Shown: positions 1-11,880 of the stretch, piece by piece | Layout of the letters: each line of letters begins with the position of its first letter | Numbering within the stretch: position 1 is the first letter of the stretch | Assembly (NCBI GenBank): GCA_016748015.1 | Contig: JAAOMT010000495.1 | Location: 1-64,000, forward strand | Source: Geosiphon pyriformis | Lineage: Eukaryota > Glomeromycota > Glomeromycetes > Archaeosporales > Geosiphonaceae | DNA length: 64,000 nt | Reading direction: 5' to 3' | The notes under the pieces: model-generated | The model's input: only the letters and a program-made list of their open reading frames with translations | The model's database searches: none | What the model was told of the DNA's origin: nothing | Program-made: the position numbers and the translations under genes

Positions 1-704
1 TCCAGGAGTCTTTTTTTATAATTTCGAATATTCGAAAACTAAAAAATTAGCAATATGGTAATTTAAAATTCAAATAGATGTAGTTGAAGAAAAAAACCAA
101 TTCAAAAAAATAATTTAAACGATATGATAAAAATCATGAATCAAGATTATTTAATGAGTGATACAAAACCTGATTAATTATTAGATTCACAGCTTCTTCA
201 ACATCTAATTTTCATGCAAAACATCCTTCTGGGTTTTTTATTTATCAAATTCATAGGTGTTTTTTTCTATCTGTTATTCATTTTAAATTCCTATCGGCAA
301 AGATTTTCGGATGTTTGAATATTTTGTCGATTTGTTCACGAAACAAATTTCGGAAAATTTTTTTATTTTTATGTACATATATTTCCCTTTGCCTTTTAGA
401 TAATCATGCAGGTAATGTGAGTCATAATAATTTGATAAGTTATGAAACGTTCAATAATAATTACTTCATTTGATAAAGTTTTGCAATTTATAAAAATAAA
501 CATCTTAAACGTTTGCCGTTTCTATCAACTCATTAATTGGTTCGAGCCAAGTTAATCTTCAATCTCCTGAATAGTTTTGAATTATTTTGGTGTTAATCAT
601 GGCAAGTTGTAAATAAAACTTGAAATAGGAACGAGGATTTGGAAGAGAAAATCCTAACAGATATTCTATCAATCCTCTTACAAACTCGATTTACACTGAT
701 AAAG
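1..704. other. Upstream AT-rich flank, no gene seen
   Basis: No coding region with family resemblance, RNA gene or repeat structure was recognised here. Short open frames on the minus strand near 593-856 run antisense to the start of L1 and have no sign of selection. The stretch probably holds the ancestral promoter of L1. Confidence 0.5.
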
Positions 705-2204
705 ATGGAAATCAGTCTATGGTTATTATTGGTGGTATTAGTATTTTTAAAAATTGACGCCTTTCTTTTAACAAAAAACAATAAACAATAAAATGAATTC
801 AGAAAGAGATGAAAATATCTATAGCCCAAGCTTTTATGATGAACTTTTATTTTCAATCAAAAATAATGATTCCGAAATTTTTAATGAAGAATCAGATGAA
901 AATAAATTAGCATTAGAAATCTTTTAAAACAAGTTACCTAACGATCACTTGTCATCAAGCAACATACTGAATTCGGAAACACCAAATTTATACGAAAATG
1001 ATTTCAGTATTTTCGAATCTACATCATATTTTACAATTCCACTTCTAAACCTTCAGAATATAAATTTACAAGTTGAGCAGCAGAATATATCTAAAAATTA
1101 CTTCAATATTTTAGAACCTTTAACAAAATCAGAAAATTTTATTAATCCTATTTTCGATGAGAATTCGCAGCCAATTTCAAAAGATGACGAGTTATTGAAG
1201 ATACTAAAGAGAAATGCTCAAATTACAAATGAGGTTTTTTGCAGCAGCAAAATAATTTCTATAAACAAAAATATCAAAGGTTAGAATCACAGTTTTTCAG
1301 AATTAAATCATCCAAGTAAATTAAGTTTGCAAATTTATGCTGTTGCTTTAAAGTTCTCGTATTACTATCCGTGGAAAAAGGTCTACTTACAATCGCCATT
1401 TATGGAGATTAAAAAAATTTCCAAAAATACATTAATGATCAAACAAAATCTCGTACCATTTAAACAAGAAGCAAATGTGAAGATTAATAAATGAGTTTCG
1501 GAGTTTTAGTCCTGCCGCCGTAAAAAGTTTATTAAATGTTTTGAATAACATAGTGTTAAAGTTCACCCAGGGCTATACTTTTAATTTTACTGGATTTAGC
1601 ATGGGTGGTGGTAATTGAAAGATAAAAGCATTGCTTTATTCATTTCATTTCATTTCATTTCTTTCTTACTTTTTTTTGAAGCTAATCAAGTTTCTTCAGT
1701 TTTTTAATGCAGTCTATGTTTTACTAGCTGCTATAGCGATTCAAAAAACCAAACCTATTTCAATACCAATTGTGACAAATGTCTACACATATGGAATGCC
1801 TCGTATTGGAAATCAGGAGTTTGTCTTATATGCTGAAAGTATGGTTTATATTTAGCGAGTGACCTATGTAGATGATTATGTTCCTCGAAACCGAGTCAAA
1901 TTTGAAAATCCTGCGGAAAATATAGAAATACACCCTGGAAAGGAGATGTGGATAAAAGAAAAAGATAATCAAAAGGCATATAGCTGTCCATTCATGCTTG
2001 ATGAAAGTAATGTAAGTGTTTTGGAATATCAAGGCTTTTGAGTTCAGATAGCTATAAACTAAAACTTTGTTGATTGAGTTATATTCATATGATATTATGT
2101 AGGGATGCATAAATTCACAGATAAATGCTTCATTAGTAAACCATGTTGGTCCTTATTTCGGGGTTACGAATGGAAAATGTCAAAAACAAAAGGCGAAAAT
2201 TTAA
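705..2204 (+). pseudogene. L1: broken class 3 lipase-like gene that keeps the serine nucleophile
   Basis: This is a decayed member of the class 3 lipase family (alpha/beta hydrolase). An ATG at 705 opens a signal-peptide-like stretch (MEISLWLLLVVLVFLKIDAF), after which the frame breaks. The acidic N-terminal region (793-1279) continues in another frame and has an in-frame TAA near 925. The nucleophile elbow reads T-G-F-S-M-G-G at 1589-1609, so Ser (AGC, 1598-1600) is present. A conserved intron starts just after it. The next exon has TYGMPRIGN, then a TAG at 1853-1855 where neighbour L2 has Trp, then VTYVDDYVPR with the catalytic Asp and HPGKEMWI. The last exon (from about 2104) has NHVGPYFG with the catalytic His and ends at TAA 2202-2204. 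All three triad residues are therefore readable, yet the gene has at least three lesions (a frameshift after the signal peptide, TAA near 925, TAG at 1853). L2 is its closest neighbour in gene structure. Confidence 0.8.
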
Positions 2205-2624
2205 TAACTAGTAATGATAAATTATCGAGAATTTTAATTTTTTATTCGTCATAAAAAATAAACGCGTTTAAAAGTAATCCTTTACGTTTCATCCCTTGGC
2301 AATCATTTTCCGTTAACGATGATTTCATCGAATCTTGAATCTCGACTGATAGACCATAATCAGGAACCAAGAGGCGAGTCGAATTATCACTTCTTAATTT
2401 GGTAATAAAAACCCAACTAAAAACAGAAACAGCAAATTTGAAACTACAACGCTTGCCTTAAAAGTCTTTGACAGGGAGCAAATAAACAATGAATCAACAT
2501 CGAGATGTTTTAGTGCTACAGAATAATTTGATTGGATTGAAATATTAGTTAGTTTCCTAAATTTTTATTAAAATGCGAAAAAAGGAATATTTTCTTTCAA
2601 GCCAACTGTTAAAGCGAGCAAAAA
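2205..2624. other. L1-L2 intergenic spacer
   Basis: No gene is visible. It contains the presumed 3' end of L1 and the promoter of L2, which lies directly upstream of the ATG at 2625. I see no clear repeat. Confidence 0.5.
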
Positions 2625-4193
2625 ATGAAACTAAGGAGATTATTTTGTATTTTCCTATCTTTACGTCTCAATTCTTTTGCTAATGGGATGCCATTTTCAT
2701 TCAATTATAAACGAGATGCTTCCTTAAAATCATTAAATGGCCTAGAAAATAAAAAGTTAATTTCTAATAAGATAGAAAGTTCACCAAAAACCCAATATGA
2801 AGGACTCCAGCTTAATAATGAATTAAATCGATCACCCTTCCTTTCATTTAAGAGCATGCCTAATCTTTTGGGTGAAGAAAATTCAATTTATCAAGCTTCT
2901 TTTTCGGATGGGATAAATGACATCATTAAAAATATTTACCTCAATCAACCTGGAGAAATTGATTTTGCTGACACTTCATTAATGATTTCTGATCAGGGTT
3001 TACTTGAACAAAATTATGAAACACTAGATTCTCAGGAAAATATAGAAAGCGACCTTACGATCATTAATACGCCCGTCACAAACGTAAAAGATCAAAATTC
3101 AATTTTTCAAGAGAGCGATAATGAGAATAACTTTATACTTGCTGAAGATTCACACCAATCGGATTTTCCACAAAGGAATCCATTGACAGATCGCGTCTTG
3201 TTGAAAAAATATGAAAAAATTGTTCACTTATTTAATGTAGTTTACTGCGAAAAAAAATTTCACACTCTCAATAATGATATAAAAGGTATTTAAGATTCCA
3301 GCTTCTCACTCATTCCATTCACAATATCAACATCTGACAAAGCTCAAATATTTTTACCTTCTAGTTCACATTTTTAGAACAAATAATAGAATAATTGCAA
3401 GTTTTAAGGGTAACGAGGGTAATCTGGACCTATACGTTCGTGAAGATCCTGGTCAATCTCATTATCCAGGAATCCATGGATCTATGGTAAATAAATGGTT
3501 CAATAATCACTTTAATAACGATATTAGAAAAGTCTTTATTGAGTTGATGCGACCATTTGTTGCTCATATTCATGATTCTTATGAAGTTCATACGATTGGA
3601 TATGGAGTTGGTGCGGGTAGGTGATATTTCCTATCTTTTGCTTTTATAATAACAATACTTCTCAATCAATCTTACCTGTTATCTGGCTTTCAATGTTAGC
3701 TTACGCAGTTTTAGCAGCACTAGCCCTCCAAGAAACTATGCAAATTCCCCGACCTGAAATTCCCAACGTTTACACATTTGGAATGCCTAAGATTGGAAAT
3801 GAAAATTTTGCAAAGCACGCAGCAAGATTAATAAATATTTGGCGTTTCACTAGCAAAAATGACCCAACACCCAGGAGTCCTGTCTCGGGGGTGAATTATC
3901 AGTATGTCCATGCTGGGGAAGAAATTTGGTTTAGAGGAAAAAATGGAACCGAGCCGTCAATTTTACGATGTAGAGTTCCTTTTGACGTTGGAGAACATGA
4001 GGTTTGTCTCAAAGATGTGAATGAAATCGATTCTTCAATATAGTTTTATTTAAATTTTAAAATTCTTGCTTAGGGATGTATTAGCTCGGCTCCAGGATCA
4101 GATTCACGAACCCATGCTGGCCCTTATTTTGATGTTAAAATAGGTTCATGTCCTCATAATAATAAAGTGAAAGTAAATGTTCGTTCAAAATAA
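2625..4193 (+). CDS. L2: secreted class 3 lipase-like protein with Ser to Gly nucleophile
   Basis: I model four exons: 2625-3285, 3365-3616, 3700-4001 and 4074-4193, giving 444 residues with all splice phases consistent (1, 1, 0). The protein starts with a signal-peptide-like stretch (MKLRRLFCIFLSLRLNSFA). A long acidic region of about 190 residues follows, then the lipase fold. The oxyanion-loop region reads ASFKGNEG. The nucleophile elbow is G-Y-G-V-G-A, with Gly301 (GGA, 3604-3606) where an active lipase has Ser. Then come TFGMPKIGN, KNDPTP with the retained Asp359, HAGEEIWF, and a C-terminal HAGPYFD with the retained His419 and flanking Cys. Class 3 lipases hydrolyse acylglycerols with a Ser-Asp-His triad; without Ser this protein should not act by that route. 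It may bind lipid or serve as an effector (inference). L12 at 61.5 kb is a decayed duplicate of this gene, intron included. Confidence 0.85.
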
Positions 4194-6515
4194 ATTCTGA
4201 GCGACCTTTTGCCTTTTAACTCATACCCAAAGATGAGGCAAAGAGCAGAAAAGCGAAAAGCACAGTCGAAATAGATGATTTTCATGTTTTGTATTGTTTC
4301 GAATCTGAATTTCGGATTTAAGTTAAATATCTGATATATGTATCTCAAAAATAATTTAGAATTTTTGTAATACATATTTTTGGTTTAATTTAGTATTTTT
4401 TACTGATTAAAAATACTTCAATTAATTATATTTGTCTCGATATAACATAACATTAAATTAATTTTTACATTGATATGAAAAGAACATAAAAAATGCATGA
4501 GTATAATAAAAATTAATATTATCAAAAACTCATTAATATTTAAGAATTAAGATTCTAAATATCAAAAAATCAACTAAAAATATAAAACAAATATTATTTT
4601 TTAATGATTAATTAGATTATTTATTTATTAATTTCAAATAATAATCAAAAGTTTTTAAGAAATTTTTTATTACAGACAATAATTTAACCAAAAGTGTAAA
4701 TAATATAATATATTTTAAAAATATTGAAAAAACAAAGAACATGATTTAAAAATTGTATCCAAATTTACCTTAACATTTATTAACATTTTATACAACATTT
4801 TAAATCAATATATTAAATTAAATTTTTCTAAAATTGACAATTTGTTTAATTAATAAATTCTTAAAAAAAATAGTATAAGAATTCTTAAGCACACATTTTA
4901 AAAAAATTTTATCAATCTTATTTATAAATTTTTTTTAATTGTCTATAGTTTAAATATTTTGTTATTATGTTTTTAAATAAAAGAAACCATTAATGAGAAT
5001 AATTAATTAATGAATTATAATATTCACAATTTTATTTTGTAATTTATTCTCGTTATTTAATTTTTAATTATTCAATTTTTTATAATATATAATTTTTAAT
5101 ATTCGAAAAAATCATAAAAGTTAATACAATACATTAATCTACAATTCTACATTATTAAAATTAACTTAATAATATCAAAATTTTATTATTTTTATTTGTT
5201 TTGTTTATGTATTATAATTTATACAAAAAACATGCTTTATTTGAAATACAGCAATAATTGATTTTATTACATTTATTATTTTATAAAAATAAAATTATTT
5301 GATATGTTTTATTATATTTAAATATATATTACTATTAGGTTAATATTTACTTTATTTAGATATGTTTGTAAAAACAAATCAGATTCAAAGTATAAATATT
5401 AATACAATTATTTAAAGATGTTATTTAATTTTTATTAATATATATATTTTATTTGGTTTTATATAAATTCATCATTTATAATTAAATCGTTCCAATTTTT
5501 TACTTAAATCAATAAAGTTTTTTATATATAAAACTTTATTGATTTAAGTATCTTTATATATAAATAAAATATATTATTGTTTTATTTTGTATTAAGCATT
5601 TATAATTAACGTACAAATTTATTTTAGAAAGAAATTATTGATCTGATTATTAACCCAATAATTAACTATTTACCAAACTAGTTATTCAATCTTTGCAAAG
5701 CTACCAAAATACATTCATTTTTTTAAATAGATTGAAGTTTATGAACAGATTAATTGATATAAATTTCTGAATTATAAAATTTTAGATTGAAAATAATATG
5801 ATCAAATTTGTGCTGTGCACATCTTGAGAGAATTTTTTTTAATTGGCCGATTGGTTTTTATGAGATATTAAAAATATTCGGATTAAATTAAATTTATGTT
5901 CTCTGTAACAAACGGGACTGATGAGAATTATTTAAATAGCTATTCATCTAATTTACACAAAGGTAAGTCATTTCTAACAAATGTTATTATTATCGGAAAA
6001 CAAAGTGTGCATATTTTGGGAAAGCAGTAGATACTCAAATTACTTGAATCTTGTCAAAATTGATAAATATTTTCCATAAAAACGTTGCCATTTTTGTAGT
6101 TATTCACATTTTACTTTTTGTAAAGAATGATTTTTATTCTTTCATAATAAAATAATTTATTAATTAATTTAAAGATTTCTAAATTTTAAAGCAAACCAAA
6201 ATTAATCAAAATAGTTTAAAATCTAAAGTTTTTTGCCACTCGCATCACAATTATATCTTCATAACCGTCTTTATCAATAAGTAGTAAAGAATCTGAGGTA
6301 AAACTTGTCAGATCAAATTATGGATGATTCAAATTTAGAAATGTCAAATGTGGGTTTCTGTTAAAGTAAGAAGCAATAGTCTAGTAATCAGTCAAGGAAA
6401 AAATCTAAAATTATAAATACGCCAACTCAGTACATTTCATTATATTTCAAAAAGTATTTAAATTACAATTTATCATCGTCATCATCGTCATCATCAGCAT
6501 CATCGCTTTGTGAAA
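4194..6515. other. AT-rich intergenic region
   Basis: No protein or RNA gene is recognisable in these 2.3 kb. A perfect hairpin (5501-5550) is listed separately. A (CAT)n-type simple repeat lies at about 6472-6506, next to the left terminal repeat of the following element; on the minus strand it would encode a short Asp run, but no gene supports this. Confidence 0.5.
5501..5550. repeat. Perfect inverted repeat, 21-bp stem
   Basis: Bases 5501-5521 are exactly complementary to 5530-5550, leaving an 8-base AT loop. The arms begin TACTTAAATCAATAAAG on the plus strand. It sits far from any gene. It may be a footprint of a small foldback transposon or a hairpin formed by mutation; AT-only context makes chance more likely than usual, but 21 perfect pairs is long. 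Confidence 0.75.
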
Positions 6516-6550
6516 TGGGGCAGACTGCAACAAAACCAGACAAAGTGAAC
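6516..6550 (+). repeat. Left terminal inverted repeat
   Basis: The left end begins TGGGGCAGACTGCAACAAAA and continues to ...AAGTGAAC. Its reverse complement matches 12845-12879 except for three adjacent bases next to the terminal TGGGG/CCCCA. GC content is far above the flanking DNA. Confidence 0.8.
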
Positions 6551-7281
6551 ATTTTATAAATGAGAGGCTGATTATGATGTGCCAGAATGTGATGAATATA
6601 AATCATAGCATGATTAATATAGGGATATCTTTATATAAAAATAAAATATATGAAACTAATTTACCATGGAACCAAAGTATTACAGCACTATTAGAAGCAT
6701 TTTAAAGAATGAACAAGGAGAAAAAATTGCTCCATACGTTTTTAAAATGAATGACACCCAAACTCTCCAGGATCACCTATGAAATTTATCGAGAAGAACG
6801 AAAAATAATAAACCATAAACGAACATTAACCTCAACTTATGATGAACCAAGAAAGAAACGAAGCTAGAGACATAAAGTAAATATCTGTTTCTTTATAATT
6901 ATCGATAATCAGATGATTCTTTATATACTGTTCGAGTAAGAATAGCAATAAATACGATAATTTTGGTTCGCTGTGCCCCAAGTACTACAAATCCGACACA
7001 ATTTATGACCAGCAAAACCTGTATCTTTTTAGAAACAATGGGTATTAAAGGTAATAAAACGGAAACACAGAAGCCGTTTGATCGGTAAATCAACTGTTTC
7101 AAGTCCATGTTATGATGTATGTTTAATGAACGCTTATAATTTTGAAATTGGTATAAAACCAGCACCATTTCACCCACGTTTTCGCTTAAAAAAACAAATT
7201 ACAATAGATCAAATTGCAATCTGCATTTATCGAAAGCATAATTTCATAATCTACAAAAATCAAATAACAATCCCACTCAAA
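6551..7281. other. Subterminal region of the element
   Basis: No firm gene. A 38-codon open frame at 6666-6782 (begins MEPKYYSTIRSILKNEQ) is the only candidate with an ATG. It resembles nothing I know. The remainder probably carries promoter sequence for the gene at 7282. Confidence 0.3.
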
Positions 7282-7761
7282 ATGTTCACTTTCGCTATTG
7301 AAACCTTCTGCGAGTTACTGCTGCTGATCACGCTTATTGCTGGCACTTCTCTCTACCATAAAACTCACAATCAAGTCCGAATTATAACTCAAATGCTTTT
7401 TCAAGCGACAGAATCAAGGACAATTGAGTCTAAACCCATTAATCGAAATTATTTATCAAACATAACGCATTTATGGGAATATCTCAATAAGTTATTTGAT
7501 AGAAATTCTGAGCTGGACTCAGTATTATTCAACAAAGTTGTCATAAAACTCCGTAAACTATGCGAAAGAAAAGGCATTATCGCCTTCATTCTAAAAGGCC
7601 TTTGCCAGGAAAAAAGCCAATTCTCGAGAAAAACAATCGAAGCGCTTGAAAAATGGGTAGATAAAGAAAGGGGGAGGAGAAACATAGACTTTAATAACAT
7701 TTATAATAACAATACATGGCATAAATTTCACCAGAGCGACCAAAGTATAGGGGAGCAATAG
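7282..7761 (+). CDS. Putative secreted or membrane-anchored protein, unrecognised
   Basis: This single-exon open frame of 159 residues starts at ATG 7282 (context TCAAAATGTTC) and ends at TAG 7759-7761. The first 25 or so residues (MFTFAIETFCELLLLITLIA) look like a signal peptide or signal anchor. The rest is hydrophilic and probably helical, with several Arg/Lys-rich stretches and no motif I recognise. The frame stays open upstream to about 7078 but has no ATG there. It lies 95 bases upstream of the Crinkler-type gene, in the same orientation and inside the inverted repeats. Its function is unknown; a secreted accessory of the element is one guess. Confidence that it is expressed is moderate. 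Confidence 0.45.
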   Translation: MFTFAIETFCELLLLITLIAGTSLYHKTHNQVRIITQMLFQATESRTIESKPINRNYLSNITHLWEYLNKLFDRNSELDSVLFNKVVIKLRKLCERKGIIAFILKGLCQEKSQFSRKTIEALEKWVDKERGRRNIDFNNIYNNNTWHKFHQSDQSIGEQ

Positions 7762-7856
7762 TTACATTGTAAAAAGGTCAAGCCACTGATCGGCGTTTGT
7801 ATATAGATCTCATCGCGCAGCAACATCTTCCCATCGAAACCAAAACAAAAACCACC

Positions 7857-10164
7857 ATGACTACGCTTGAGTACTACCAGCAACAACTGGAGAAGGCAGA
7901 GAAGAAGCTGGATGAGGCGAGCGCGGCGTTGAAGAGTTTTCAGGAGTTGAAATACGGAGGAATAAAACTAGAAGAGTTGAGAGACAAGGAGGACCTCATG
8001 GTAAAGGAGAAGGCTACGCTGGAGAGGCTGACGAAGAAAGAGGCAGATCTGGAGAACGCCGTGAAGGAGTGTAGAGAGGTGTGGATTAAGCGTGATAACG
8101 ACTTGCGGCAGGCGCGTACAGAATCTCAGACAGGTAACGACTTTGTGACTCGGGCGTTGGGGACGTAGAGTAGTGTGTACATAGGGTAGAGTGGGGACGT
8201 ACTGCTTTTTCGCCGTTACTTTTTAACGTGTGCATCACCCTATTTCCATTTTATTCAAAACATTTCATTCCATTAAATCTTCCATACACTCTCTTATTGT
8301 TTACACCTTGTAATGTTATTCAACGCTTTATTTAATCTTTTTTTATAATTTTATTACGAGTTTGGGTATTTGCTATCCTGTTGCGCATTGACTAACTTGT
8401 ACTTTCCCCTTTCAAACTGCTTTGATTTGCTTCAGCAAATAAGCGTCCCTATGAAAAAAGTAAGTTACAGAGGAGTGGGTTGTTAGTTATTATTACCTAA
8501 TTATAATCTTATTTCCTGCATACAAACTATAGTTGATGCTAGTGCACAGGTCCTTGATAGGTTAAGGAAAAGGGCTAAGCCATCGCTCCCGGATTCTGAC
8601 GAACTTGCTACATTCCTCGAACAATCTCTCACGAATGACATAAAGGTTCCCCTTCTTAGGGATGAGTTTGACACCTTCCTCGTATCTGGTTATCAAGATC
8701 CGTGCACGGCTGAAGACCTAGAGATCCTATTCCGTGTCAGCGACACTGAGAGTGCTTATACTTTCGTCACTGGTGTGCTTGGGTCTGCAATTATGACCCC
8801 CTCGCCTCCGCTTGATGGGACTAAGTATTCATTTGTCACATTTTGGGACACCAATATTCGAAGATTTCTTGAGACTTTCTTTTCAAGTGGTCATTCCGTC
8901 CGAAATACAAACCAACGCATGATCTCTAATAACATGCGCCCAGACTTTGGTTTCATTCTCAACCGAGTATCCCCATTTAGGGGGGAGGAAAAGGCTCCTC
9001 ATAGCAGGGAAGAGGCGTGGACTGAGCTCGTGGATAAAATTCAATGGACTTATGATCCAGCTCCTTATGTCTTGGGTAAGTCTTTAGTTTTTATTCTGTT
9101 GGTCATTTGATTGGTTAACAAATGTAGTCTTCTTCTTTTGCAGGTTACTATGCTATTGGACCATCATTAACCTATGTTGCTCTTTGCCGGCCGCGACTTG
9201 GAAGTTATAAGCCAGATATTATCCCCATTGGAACCGTTGATTTGAGTCTGAGGAAAGAACGTATCCGTAATTTGCGAATACTCATAAATTTATGCACTAT
9301 CATTGAGCTGGTTCAGGATGTAATAGTGTGGCGCGAAACTACAGAGTTCGTCCCTATTGAGAGGTGCGTTGAGGAATTTGTTATGACAAGCTTTATATTC
9401 TAGTCTAACGGTGTATATTTCTTGCTGAGAAAATAAAACAATTTGTGTAACTGGCACATGCATCAAAAAGACTTACCATGGTCCAGATGGTGAACAGTGC
9501 ACCCAAAAACTCCGGAACATCTATAATATGCTCAAAAATGAACATGTGCCAAATGTTGATAATCTCATTCTTTCATATACAGATAATGATCATGGATGTG
9601 TAGCATATCTTGCACCCAAAGGAATGAGTGTTAGACCGAATACGCAGAAGGAGTTGCTGGAAGCTATTATTTGCGTCCTCGAGGCACTGAGCGTGAGTAT
9701 TGTGGAACTACCAACAAATATTTCTACAGTCAGTAGCTCATCCATGTTTTTTAATATAGGTTATGCATGAAGCTGAGACACCTATCTTTCATAGAGATAT
9801 AAGGTGGCAAAATATAATACAATTGCATGGGTCACAATGGATGCTAATTGACTGGGATGATGCTTCCAGTATGTCTACCCGTGCTGCATCACATCTTGAA
9901 CGTGCAAACCATGCACCTGAAGTGTTTAATGATTATCATAAAGGGGAAGTTGACATTTGGAGTGCGGGAAAGCTAATAAGAGATGCAGCTGTATGGATTC
10001 TCGACCTCTCAGCTGATGTTGTGGAAAGAGGCAGATGGATGCGGGAAACAAAACCGAGACCAACTGCTGCTGATGCTTTGAAAGCAATACAGGATGTTTA
10101 TAGGACAATGTGTGATCAATTACGTGCTACTGCTAAACATAAAGTCAATAAAATTTATATATAG
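7857..10164 (+). CDS. Crinkler-type effector: coiled coil, PD-(D/E)xK nuclease, kinase domain
   Basis: I model six exons: 7857-8133, 8436-8459 (24-base micro-exon), 8533-9075, 9144-9363, 9404-9692 and 9760-10164, about 585 codons in consistent phase. The start ATG has an ACCACCATG context. Residues about 8-80 form a Lys/Glu-rich coiled coil. The nuclease core has RPDF (Asp238) and RGEEK (Glu252, Lys254), the PD...ExK pattern of Crinkler nucleases, followed by a GYYAIG strand. The C-terminal half is a kinase-like domain with HRDIRWQN (Asp464), LIDWDDA (Asp482) and HAPEVF, all catalytic residues present. Crinkler-type REase-kinase proteins are known or proposed host-nucleus-directed effectors; their origin from transposon nucleases has been proposed. 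The usual N-terminal Crinkler translocation domain is not seen. One lesion: an in-frame TGA at 9426-9428 (codon 363) in exon 5, unless splicing avoids it. Confidence 0.75.
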
Positions 10165-10176
10165 GAATACCCGTAT

Positions 10177-11870
10177 ATGAAAAATTCTAATTATAATGGT
10201 TCGACTGAATATGAAAAAGCCATGCGTTTCTTGGAGATAGGTTGCAATTGTGGTTGCTCAAGAAAGATTACAAGAGAAAAGTTTGCCGAATTACGTGAGG
10301 CGTTTCAAGCTCTCTCTAGATCTGAACAAGACATATTTTTAATGGCCCAACTGAAAGCAATGAATGGTGGAGAAATAACTGCCAGCCGACGTTTTAAAAA
10401 GAAAACGCGTACTAATAAGAGAACTTTTTACTACTGAGGTTGCAATATGCCCCTTTGTCAGAAAACATATCTCAATATGTTGGGAATTGGTCGTACTCAC
10501 TTCGAAAACGTCAGAAATCATCTGGCAACGAATGGTGTAATACCACGCGTTCATGGTAATGTAAAAAAAGTGCCACGATGGAAAACCAAAATAATCATTG
10601 ATATAACTGTTGCTACCGCTGTGAAGAATTTTTTCGAAAACTATGCTGAAATCAATGGATTACCAAGTCCCGGTAGAAATGTCAATCGCATTACTCAATC
10701 GCTTACACTCTTGCCAGCCGAAACGAGTTACAAATCAATCTATCGTGATTTTATTGCAGGTCTCGAAATTGATAGCACATTGAAATTGTTAAAATATGAT
10801 GCATTCCGCAAGTTATGACATCAACTAACGCCTTACATTCAAATCATGAGTCCAAGAACGGATTTATGTGATACATGTCAACGGTTTCGGAATGACTTAC
10901 AGTATAATGCTCGTAAGGAAGAGGAGGCAAGAGATTTGTTGAAAAAATACAAAGAACATTTAGTTAAGGCTAAATTAGAGAGAAATTATTACAACAAAAA
11001 TACGAGATTAGCAGAACAGCAGAGAAAATTGGTAGATGAGCATTTTATAACAAGAGGTAAAGCTCATTCTGATCAACAGGTAAGTAAAATTTATTATCTT
11101 AGTCCACGTAAAGTGCATTTATTTGGTATTCAAGATGAGGCGGTACGCGAACAAATTAATTACGTTCTTGATGAAGACGAAATTATCGGCAAAGGTCCTA
11201 ATGGCACACTGAGCATGGTATTCGATGGAATTAAGAAATTGAATAAAGGTGAAAAGTATTTAAAGATTACTTGCGATAATGCAGGAGGACAGTATAAAAA
11301 TAATGCTACCATTTGATTTATCTGTATTTGGTAATTTGTGGTTATTATGAAAGTATCGAATTAAATTTTATGGTACCTGGACATACTAAATTCAAGTGTG
11401 ATGGCAGTTTTGGATTGATTAAGAAACTATACCGCAAAACGACTGTAAATTGTGTGGATCATGTGATCGAAGTAGTAAAAAAGTCTAGTGTTGCCAGACT
11501 AAATAAAGCGCGGCGCTATAATGATGGAGCCGGCTTTCAATATTTTGACATCATAAGTGGTCTGGAAGCTTATTTTAAAAAACTACCCGGTCTACAAAAG
11601 TTTCAACATTTTCTTTTTACCAGGGCCAACCCTGGTGTGGTCAAAGTCCAAGAATTCGCTAATGGTCCTTTCCAGGAATTCAGACTTTTAAAAATTGGCA
11701 AACCCGATGCTTCGAAGAGTAAAGAAAAAATCAATGCCTTGTCATTTTTCGTGCTAGTGCCTCCTCCTATGAAGTATGAAAGGCAAGAATACCTTTATAA
11801 TTATATTCGGCCTTTTGTCAAGGATGCTTTTAAAGATGTCACTTGCCCAAAACCATTGAACGGATGTTAA
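10177..11870 (+). pseudogene. Broken DDE-transposase-like gene (resembles the family I recall as DUF7869)
   Basis: About 564 codons are readable with three lesions: TGA at 10435-10437, TGA at 10816-10818, and a frameshift near 11310. Recognisable blocks in order are a GCNCGCSRK cysteine knuckle, KTYLNMLGIGRTHFENVRNH, RVHGNVKK, the zinc-like SPRTDLCDTCQRF, a coiled Lys/Glu stretch, PRKVHLFGI, a CDNAGGQYKNN motif typical of the catalytic core, and NFMVPGHTKFKCDGSFGLIKK. Homologues occur widely in invertebrates and fungi and are often annotated as DUF7869 or hypothetical; the acidic motif spacing suggests an RNase H-fold transposase (inference). The second TGA replaces a position where the family usually has Trp. 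The frame is the same as the kinase exon ending 12 bases upstream. It is probably the mobilising gene of the surrounding element. Confidence 0.7.
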
Positions 11871-11880
11871 AAATAAAATT

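Noticed and set aside
6472-6506. Acidic C-terminal exon on the minus strand encoded by the (CAT)n repeat, with a TTGCAG acceptor-like site
   Set aside because: The acceptor-like TTTTGTTGCAG is part of the terminal inverted repeat, found at both ends of the element, and no upstream exons fit.
7078-7281. Extended N-terminus of the secreted candidate upstream of 7282
   Set aside because: The frame is open, but it has no ATG, and the hydrophobic signal lies at the ATG at 7282.
9404-10818. TGA read as Trp (alternative genetic code or recoding) because several TGA codons fall inside conserved frames
   Set aside because: Only one of them (10816) replaces a Trp position; the one at 10435 does not, TAG also occurs (1853, 10162), frameshifts accompany them, and the intact lipase and GTPase genes use TGG for Trp and TAA, TAG and TGA as terminators.
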